DNA of 8,792 bases from Rickettsiales bacterium (GTDB lineage: Bacteria; Pseudomonadota; Alphaproteobacteria; Rickettsiales; Deianiraeaceae). The stretch's first letter is position 1. Every line of letters starts with the position of its first letter. A program made the translations under genes and the position numbers. Location: the NCBI GenBank assembly GCA_947485035.1, contig CANKQN010000035.1, positions 1 to 8,792 of the forward strand, in the 5' to 3' direction. Shown here piece by piece: positions 1-4,920 of this stretch. Under the pieces are notes generated by a model. The model worked only from the letters and a program-made list of their open reading frames with translations. It was not told the origin of the DNA and did no database searches.

Positions 1-226
1 AGCAAGAGGTCAAGCTACTGATATCGAAATTCACACAAAGGAAATTCTTGCGATTAAAAAGCGTTTGAATGAAATTTATGTTAAACACACCGGACAAAAA
101 CTTCCTGTTGTTCAAAAGGCTATGGAAAGGGATAACTTTATGTCCCCAGAACAGGCTAAGGATTTTGGTCTTGTTGATTCCGTAATTGAATCGCGTAATG
201 CAATTTACAGCACCGAAAAGAAATAA
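1..226 (+). CDS. clpP: ATP-dependent Clp protease proteolytic subunit ClpP (3' end only)
   Basis: The last 74 codons of ClpP are present, in frame from base 2 to the TAA at 224-226; the 5' end lies outside the window. ClpP is the serine peptidase that forms the double-ring chamber of ClpXP and ClpAP. The fragment begins [16 protein letters not shown], which matches the ClpP handle-helix region, and continues through HTGQKLP to [21 protein letters not shown]. The Asp of MERD (codon 131-133) corresponds to the catalytic-triad Asp (Asp171 of mature E. coli ClpP). The Ser and His of the triad lie upstream, outside the window. The end after [11 protein letters not shown] is only slightly longer than in E. 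coli. clpX follows after a 35-bp gap, the classic clpP-clpX order. Confidence 0.96.
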   Translation, partial: ARGQATDIEIHTKEILAIKKRLNEIYVKHTGQKLPVVQKAMERDNFMSPEQAKDFGLVDSVIESRNAIYSTEKK

Positions 227-261
227 TAAACCAAACATTAAAGGAATTTAAATTTTAAAGT

Positions 262-1563
262 ATGTCAACAAATCTATTATACTGCTCGTTTTGTGGGAAA
301 GGTCAACATGAAGTTAAAAAATTGATAGCAGGTCCAAACGTGTTCATTTGTAATGAATGTGTTGAATTATGTGATAGCATTATCACGGATATGAAGTATG
401 ACGATAATGTTGCCGGAGATAAAATTCCAACACCAAGTGAAATTCACAAAATTTTGGATCAATACATCATTGGTCACAGTGATGCAAAAAAGATTATGGC
501 AGTTGCGGTTTATAACCACTACAAGCGAATCAAAAATCCGAACGTTGCAGGAAGTGGTGTTCAAATTCAAAAATCCAACATTCTTCTTTTAGGGCCAACA
601 GGTTCTGGAAAAACATTATTTGCACAAACTCTTGCAAAAGTGTTAAAAGTTCCTTTTGCAATTGCAGATGCCACAACTTTAACCGAAGCTGGTTATGTTG
701 GTGAAGATGTTGAAAACATTGTTCTTCGTCTTGTTCAAAATGCAAATTACGATATAGCCAAAGCAGAGCAAGGAATTATTTATATTGATGAAATTGATAA
801 AATTTCTCGTAAATCAGATTCCGCCTCAATCACTCGTGATGTCTCAGGCGAAGGTGTTCAACAGGCACTTTTGAAAATTATTGAAGGCACAATTGCTTCC
901 GTTCCACCACAAGGCGGCAGAAAACACCCGCAACAGGAATATATTAAAGTTGATACAACAAACATTTTGTTCATTTGCGGTGGAGCATTTGCCGGAATTG
1001 AGAAAATTGTTGAACGCAGAATTACAAAATCTGGAATTGGTTTTGGCGTTGATGTTAAAGCAAAGGTGAAAAATACAATTTCCTTAATTAAAGATGTTAC
1101 AATTGAAGATGTTATTTCATATGGTTTAATTCCTGAATTTATCGGTCGTTTGCAAGTTCTTGCAAAATTGAGCGAACTTACGGAAGACGAACTTGTAAGA
1201 GTTCTTCACGAACCAAAAAACGCAATTATTAAACAATATACAAAACTGTTTGAATATGATAACGCGAATTTGGTCTTCACAGATGAAGCGATTTCAGAAG
1301 TAGCAAAAGAAGCAATTCGTTGCAAGACTGGTGCTCGTGGACTTCGCACAATCATTGAATCAACGCTTCTTGAAACAATGTACACACTGCCGGATACTCG
1401 CGATTCCCTTCGCACGGTTGTGATTGATAAAGCCGTTATTGCGGAAAAGGCAAAACCTCAAATTCGAATTGAAAAGGCAAGCGTGAAAGAGAAAAAATCG
1501 AAAAAAGAAACAGAAAAAAAGCTTGACAATTCACCCGTTGACGAACAAAAAGAGGCAAACTAA
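262..1563 (+). CDS. clpX: ATP-dependent Clp protease ATP-binding subunit ClpX
   Basis: This 433-residue protein is a full-length ClpX, the AAA+ unfoldase that feeds substrates into ClpP. The N-terminal C4 zinc domain has Cys8, Cys11, Cys30 and Cys33. Walker A is GPTGSGKT at 111-118 and the GYVG pore loop is at 144-147. Walker B has Asp176-Glu177, followed by RKH at 220-222 and the ClpP-docking IGF loop at 259-261. The arginine finger is Arg296 (EFIGR) and sensor 2 is Arg360 (GARGLR). All key residues are present. The C-terminal tail after about residue 395 is longer than usual and rich in Lys and Glu. The ATG at 262 is the only sensible start because the zinc domain begins at residue 8. A clear Shine-Dalgarno at normal spacing is missing: AAGGA at 241-245 is 16 bases away. 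It is probably transcribed with clpP and gatB. Confidence 0.98.
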   Translation: MSTNLLYCSFCGKGQHEVKKLIAGPNVFICNECVELCDSIITDMKYDDNVAGDKIPTPSEIHKILDQYIIGHSDAKKIMAVAVYNHYKRIKNPNVAGSGVQIQKSNILLLGPTGSGKTLFAQTLAKVLKVPFAIADATTLTEAGYVGEDVENIVLRLVQNANYDIAKAEQGIIYIDEIDKISRKSDSASITRDVSGEGVQQALLKIIEGTIASVPPQGGRKHPQQEYIKVDTTNILFICGGAFAGIEKIVERRITKSGIGFGVDVKAKVKNTISLIKDVTIEDVISYGLIPEFIGRLQVLAKLSELTEDELVRVLHEPKNAIIKQYTKLFEYDNANLVFTDEAISEVAKEAIRCKTGARGLRTIIESTLLETMYTLPDTRDSLRTVVIDKAVIAEKAKPQIRIEKASVKEKKSKKETEKKLDNSPVDEQKEAN

Positions 1564-1568
1564 GGTGA
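1562..1568 (+). promoter_or_regulatory. Ribosome binding site of gatB
   Basis: AAGGTGA starts in the clpX stop codon and ends 6 bases before the gatB ATG. It is the clearest Shine-Dalgarno-like site in the window, and it supports the 1575 start and close coupling of clpX and gatB. Confidence 0.6.
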
Positions 1569-1574
1569 AATTGC

Positions 1575-3032
1575 ATGGTAATTAAGGGTCAAACTGGAAA
1601 CTGGAATATTGTTGTTGGAATTGAAGTCCACGCACAAATTAACACGAAAACAAAGTTGTTTTCTTCCAGTGCGGCAACTCATGATGCTATGCCCAACACC
1701 CAAGTTTCGTTCTTTGATATTGCTTCGCCGGGTCAATTGCCGGTTTTGAATATGCAAGCCGTGAAAAAAGCCGCAAAAACTGGCTTTGCAATTAAAGGAA
1801 CGGTCAACAAAAATTCTTCGTTTGATAGAAAACATTATTTCTACCCCGATCTTCCCCAAGGTTATCAAATAACCCAACTTTATCACCCAATTGTTGATGG
1901 CGGTGCGATTGAAATTCTTGATGAAAACAAAGTTAAAAAAACAATTCGAATCAATCGAATTCACATTGAGCAAGATGCGGGCAAGTTAATTCACGATATT
2001 TACGACGATAAATCCTGCGTTGACCTTAACCGTGCGGGAATTCCACTTATGGAAATCGTTTCAGAGGCAGACATGACATCGCCACATCAGGCAGTTGAAT
2101 ATGTCAAAAATTTGCGACTTTTGCTCCGTGCAATTGAAACAAGTGATGCAGACATGGAAAAAGGAAACTTTCGCTGCGATGTCAACATTTCGGTTATGCG
2201 TGAAGGCGAAACAAAGTTTGGAACAAGGTGTGAAATCAAAAATGTGAACTCAATTCGCTCCGTTGCAAGAGCAATTGAAGTTGAGGCAAACCGCCATGTG
2301 GAGTTGATCGAATCGGGGCAAAAGGTAATTCAACAAACGCGACTTTTCGACGCCAAAACCGAAACAACTCGCAAAATGCGTAACAAAGAAGAAGAGGACG
2401 ACTACCGCTACTTCCCAGACCCTGACCTTATGCCCGTCAACTTAACGGACGAATTTTTGGCGGAAATCAAGGCAAGCTTGCCTGAACTTCCAAGTGAAAA
2501 AATTAATCGATACCAATCGCAATATTCACTTTCATATTACGATGCCGCAGTCCTAATTTCCGAAAAATCCATAAACGATTACTTCGAACAGGGTGCTTTT
2601 GAAGCAAAAGATACCAAAAACTTCGTCAACTTGCTTTTAAGCGAACTTCTTGGGCGAACAAAAAAAGGTGAAATTGAGCTTGAAAAATGTAAAATTTCGG
2701 CACAAAACCTTGCAAAACTTTCAAATTTCGTTCAAAATGGTATAATTTCCAGTAAAATCGCGAAAGATGTCATGGACATAATGTTTGAGACAGGTCAAGA
2801 CGCGGACACAATCATCAAGGAGAAAAACCTTACACAAGTTACGGACGAAACTGCTATTGTTGAATCAATTCGTAAGGTTTTGCTGCAAAATCCAACACAA
2901 GTTGAAGAATTTAAGGCAGGAAAAGTGAAAGTTGTGGGCTTTTTGGTTGGACTTGCAATGAAGGAAACTCAAGGAAAGGCAAATCCCGCTTCCTTAAATA
3001 AACTTCTTGTTGAAGAACTTGGTAAGGCGTAA
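1575..3032 (+). CDS. gatB: Aspartyl/glutamyl-tRNA(Asn/Gln) amidotransferase subunit B
   Basis: GatB is the tRNA-binding kinase subunit of the GatCAB complex. The complex converts Glu-tRNA(Gln) or Asp-tRNA(Asn) into the amidated form using ammonia supplied by GatA. The 485-residue length is normal. The N-terminal GIEVHAQ motif lies at about residues 15-21, and the family signature VDLNRAGIPLMEI is at 149-161. The phosphorylation-domain sequences RCDVNISV and EIKNVNS are present, as is YFPDPDL. The C-terminal third is the helical tRNA-binding (YqeY-like) tail, ending NPASLNKLLVEEL. Only 11 bases separate it from clpX, so an operon is likely. The gatA and gatC genes that usually accompany it are not in the window. 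Their presence elsewhere would imply indirect Gln- or Asn-tRNA synthesis in this organism. Confidence 0.98.
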   Translation: MVIKGQTGNWNIVVGIEVHAQINTKTKLFSSSAATHDAMPNTQVSFFDIASPGQLPVLNMQAVKKAAKTGFAIKGTVNKNSSFDRKHYFYPDLPQGYQITQLYHPIVDGGAIEILDENKVKKTIRINRIHIEQDAGKLIHDIYDDKSCVDLNRAGIPLMEIVSEADMTSPHQAVEYVKNLRLLLRAIETSDADMEKGNFRCDVNISVMREGETKFGTRCEIKNVNSIRSVARAIEVEANRHVELIESGQKVIQQTRLFDAKTETTRKMRNKEEEDDYRYFPDPDLMPVNLTDEFLAEIKASLPELPSEKINRYQSQYSLSYYDAAVLISEKSINDYFEQGAFEAKDTKNFVNLLLSELLGRTKKGEIELEKCKISAQNLAKLSNFVQNGIISSKIAKDVMDIMFETGQDADTIIKEKNLTQVTDETAIVESIRKVLLQNPTQVEEFKAGKVKVVGFLVGLAMKETQGKANPASLNKLLVEELGKA

Positions 3033-3060
3033 TTTAGAAAATTTTTCTTTCTTTTGGCAA

Positions 3061-3090
3061 TTTTTGTATCACTGTACTAGTACACTATAA
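3061..3090 (+). repeat. 30-bp direct repeat, copy 1 (promoter-like, with central palindrome)
   Basis: This 30-bp unit matches 4887-4916 at 29 of 30 positions in the same orientation (T3075 versus C4901). It contains the perfect 12-bp palindrome TGTACTAGTACA. It also resembles a sigma-70 promoter on the + strand: TTGTAT (3064-3069), 16 bases, then TATAAC (3086-3091). It lies between the convergent ends of gatB and the SH3 gene. There is no good stem with a following U-tract, so it does not look like a standard terminator. Function unknown. Confidence 0.75.
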
Positions 3091-3100
3091 CACTAATATA

Positions 3101-3661
3101 CTACAAAATTGAGATGTTTCCCCATATGTTTTCGCGTAGAATCCAGCCGGTTTTTTCGTTAATTTTCACGCTACACCAATTTCGATTGAAGCATTCAATC
3201 GTGTGAATTATGAACCCTTTTTGGAGAGATAGTATAACTTTTGATTTCACAGACGGCGAAAAATAAACGAATGTCAGTGTGGGATTCACAACAATTGCAC
3301 CGCAGTTTTTCTTTGTGTTAATTTGCGAGATCCATGCAACATTACCTTCAAAATCTTCCGTTGCATACCAAGTATCAATAAACTTTATAACTTTCAGCGG
3401 ATATCCACGAACAAGAACTTCATATTCAATTGGTGATGCAGTATCTGGTCCCTTTCTGAAATTTGAGCGTATGGATTTGGTGCAAATTGTTTCACGATCA
3501 TCATTCGCAGACTTTTTAATCAACGACTTGCTTTTGATGCGACTAGAAACATCACTCAAAGACGGCTGATTAAGGTTCACGGATTGTGCCGTTGAAATGT
3601 GTTGCAGTGCTGTGAAAAAAAATACTTGTGTTATAAAATATATAATACATCTATGTTTCAT
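3101..3661 (-). CDS. Exported protein with two bacterial SH3 (SH3b) domains
   Basis: This predicted 186-residue secreted or periplasmic protein belongs to the SH3b family found in many alphaproteobacteria. No enzymatic function is evident; SH3b domains are generally thought to bind peptidoglycan or peptides. I chose the start at 3661 (MKHRC), not 3712, because it gives a proper signal peptide: a short basic N-terminus, a hydrophobic core at about residues 5-19, and an S-T-A cleavage site at 25/26. A longer start would also overlap frr further. Residues 60-113 form SH3b domain 1 (NFRKGPD, then WYATEDFEGNVAWI), and about 124-180 form a weaker second domain (WCSVKINEKTGWI). The gene is divergent from frr with only 21 bases between start codons, and convergent with gatB. 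No Shine-Dalgarno is visible. Confidence 0.85.
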   Translation of the reverse strand: MKHRCIIYFITQVFFFTALQHISTAQSVNLNQPSLSDVSSRIKSKSLIKKSANDDRETICTKSIRSNFRKGPDTASPIEYEVLVRGYPLKVIKFIDTWYATEDFEGNVAWISQINTKKNCGAIVVNPTLTFVYFSPSVKSKVILSLQKGFIIHTIECFNRNWCSVKINEKTGWILRENIWGNISIL

Positions 3662-3682
3662 AAGTTTATTTTTCGTTTTAAT

Positions 3683-4237
3683 ATGTATATTTTTGAAAAA
3701 TCTAAAATACAAGAAAGATTTAATTCTTGCCTTGAAAGTTTTAAAAAGGCAACATCTGGTATTTCGGTCAAGGTTTCTCCCTCATTGCTCGATTCCGTTC
3801 GTTGCGAAATTTACGGGTCAATGACAGCAATATCTTCAATAGCAAATGTCACAGTGATGGATGCACGAACGCTGTGTGTAAAAGTTTGGGATTCAAGCTC
3901 CGTGCAAAATGTATACAAAGCAATTCAGGCTTCAAATATTGGAACAAATCCCGTTTTGGAAGGCACAACAATAATGCTGCCACTGCCACCAATGTCAACA
4001 GAAAGAAGGGCTTCGATGGTTGAAATGGTTAAGCAAAATGTTGAAAATGCAAAAGTTGCTATCCGAAATGTTCGCAGAGACGAAAACGATGCAATAAAGC
4101 TTGCACAAAAAAACAAGGAAATTTCCGAAGACGAGCAAAAACGCCACGAAACCGAAGTTCAAAAACTGGTTGATGTTGCCATTCAAAAAGTGGAGGAAAT
4201 TCTGAAACACAAAACGGAAGAATTGATGAATGTCTAA
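3683..4237 (+). CDS. frr: Ribosome recycling factor (divergent)
   Basis: RRF works with EF-G to split the post-termination ribosome. The start at 3683 gives 184 residues (E. coli 185). It also puts Cys16 and Phe20 at the same positions as in E. coli, so the in-frame ATGs at 3599 and 3653 are rejected. Recognisable blocks are SPSLLDSV, ANVTVMDARTL, PLPPMSTERR, IRNVRRDENDAIK and KNKEISEDEQKR. The last contains the Arg matching essential E. coli Arg132. The odd feature is that the nearly universal RTGRAS motif (E. coli 28-33) reads SVKVS here and is one residue shorter. A TATAAT at 3641-3646 is a possible -10 element but has no convincing -35. The gene overlaps the next by 8 bases. The usual partner pyrH is absent. 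Confidence 0.93.
   Translation: MYIFEKSKIQERFNSCLESFKKATSGISVKVSPSLLDSVRCEIYGSMTAISSIANVTVMDARTLCVKVWDSSSVQNVYKAIQASNIGTNPVLEGTTIMLPLPPMSTERRASMVEMVKQNVENAKVAIRNVRRDENDAIKLAQKNKEISEDEQKRHETEVQKLVDVAIQKVEEILKHKTEELMNV
3684..3712 (-). promoter_or_regulatory. Candidate promoter of the SH3 gene, inside the 5' end of frr
   Basis: On the - strand, TTGTAT (3712-3707) is followed after 17 bases by TATACA (3689-3684). This would start transcription about 15 bases before the SH3 start codon. It overlaps the first codons of frr. Motifs of this kind occur by chance in AT-rich DNA, so the call is tentative. Confidence 0.35.
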
Positions 4238-4505
4238 AACTACAAAAAAGGATATCGTGGAGTTTATCAAAAAGCGATATTCCACTTCCAACGAAACGGC
4301 AGGCGAAATTGTCGATGCTTTCTTGCAAACTATTGTGAAACTTGCAAAAAATGGTGGCGTAAATTTACAAAATTTCGGCAATTTCACGCATGTGGAAAAA
4401 AGCGTGCAAAGGAAAATCTACAATTTTCAAACAAAGGAAATTGAAACTAAAATGGTGGAAATATCTAAAATTTGCTTCCTAAAATCACGAAACTTTAAAT
4501 TATAA
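4230..4505 (+). CDS. HU/IHF-family DNA-binding protein, probably IHF alpha type, divergent
   Basis: HU and IHF are small dimeric proteins that bend DNA and organise the nucleoid. This 91-residue protein has the family layout. An N-terminal helical dimerisation part (about 3-40) is followed by NGGVNLQNFGNF at 41-52, the equivalent of the conserved GFG(N/S)F region, and then the beta arm. In the arm, the usual G-R-N-P-x-T-G tip reads I-Y-N-F-Q-T-K at 63-69, so Phe66 replaces the proline that normally intercalates and kinks DNA. The rest of the arm and the final helix are also less basic than normal. The ATG overlaps the end of frr by 8 bases, implying translational coupling. Placement just before a MerR-type gene matches the alphaproteobacterial ihfA-merR order. 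DNA bending by this version is uncertain. Confidence 0.85.
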   Translation: MSKTTKKDIVEFIKKRYSTSNETAGEIVDAFLQTIVKLAKNGGVNLQNFGNFTHVEKSVQRKIYNFQTKEIETKMVEISKICFLKSRNFKL

Positions 4506-4509
4506 TTGT

Positions 4510-4875
4510 ATGGAAATGCAGTCGCAAACACAGTTAAATGCACGATACTCAATCGGTCAGGTTGCAAAAATTATCGCCGTGGAATCGCACACGGTAAGGT
4601 TTTGGACAAACGAACTTTCGCAATATATAATTCCTGAAATTGGTGCTGGCAACAGACGATATTTCAACGAAAACCATGTGGAAATTCTGAAAACTGTTGC
4701 AGATTTAATCAACAACAAGGGCTACACTTTGAGCATTGTCAAAAAAAATGGCATTAAAAACTCCTATGAATTTGGTGAGGTCATTTTGGAGCCACAAAAA
4801 AGCGTAAATGCGAATATCGCAATAAAAATTGATGCAATTCGTGCAAAAATTTTAGGAATTATCGCAAAAATTTAA
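4510..4875 (+). CDS. MerR-family transcriptional regulator
   Basis: This 121-residue protein has an N-terminal MerR-type winged helix-turn-helix: YSIGQVAKI at 13-21, HTVRFWTNEL at 27-36, then the wing motif GNRRYF at 47-52. It continues with a helix pair around ILKTVADLINNKGYTLSIV. It resembles the short MerR-like regulator commonly found directly after ihfA in alphaproteobacteria. The residues after about 85 are not a recognisable ligand domain, and I see no paired Cys for metal binding. A short coiled dimerisation helix at about 100-121 is possible. The target genes are unknown. The start is 4 bases after the IHF/HU stop codon, so it belongs to the frr cluster. No Shine-Dalgarno is visible. 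Confidence 0.88.
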   Translation: MEMQSQTQLNARYSIGQVAKIIAVESHTVRFWTNELSQYIIPEIGAGNRRYFNENHVEILKTVADLINNKGYTLSIVKKNGIKNSYEFGEVILEPQKSVNANIAIKIDAIRAKILGIIAKI

Positions 4876-4886
4876 TTTTTTTAGTT

Positions 4887-4916
4887 TTTTTGTATCACTG
4901 CACTAGTACACTATAA
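4887..4916 (+). repeat. 30-bp direct repeat, copy 2 (promoter-like)
   Basis: This is the second copy of the unit at 3061-3090 (29/30 identical), again between two convergent genes: the MerR regulator and ligA. Here the + strand reads TTGTAT (4890-4895), 16 bases, TATAAT (4912-4917), an almost consensus promoter. The C at 4901 breaks one pair of the central dyad. No rightward gene follows for more than 3.7 kb, so any transcript would run antisense to ligA. Confidence 0.75.
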
Positions 4917-4920
4917 TATT

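Noticed and set aside
3033..3060. A-run/T-run inverted pair (GAAAATTTTTC) after gatB as a terminator
   Set aside because: It is AT-only, has almost no loop and no GC stem, and is expected by chance in this base composition.
3279..3569. Open frame on the + strand opposite the SH3 gene
   Set aside because: It lies entirely antisense to a gene with a clear signal peptide and SH3b motifs, and its product shows no recognisable domain.
3599..3682. Upstream in-frame ATGs at 3599 and 3653 as frr starts
   Set aside because: The 3683 start gives the family length and puts Cys16 and Phe20 in the E. coli register. The upstream extension matches no RRF and overlaps the signal-peptide region of the SH3 gene.
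3662..3712. The longer SH3 gene start at 3712
   Set aside because: It would add 17 mostly basic residues before the signal peptide and overlap frr by 30 bases. The 3661 start gives a normal signal peptide.
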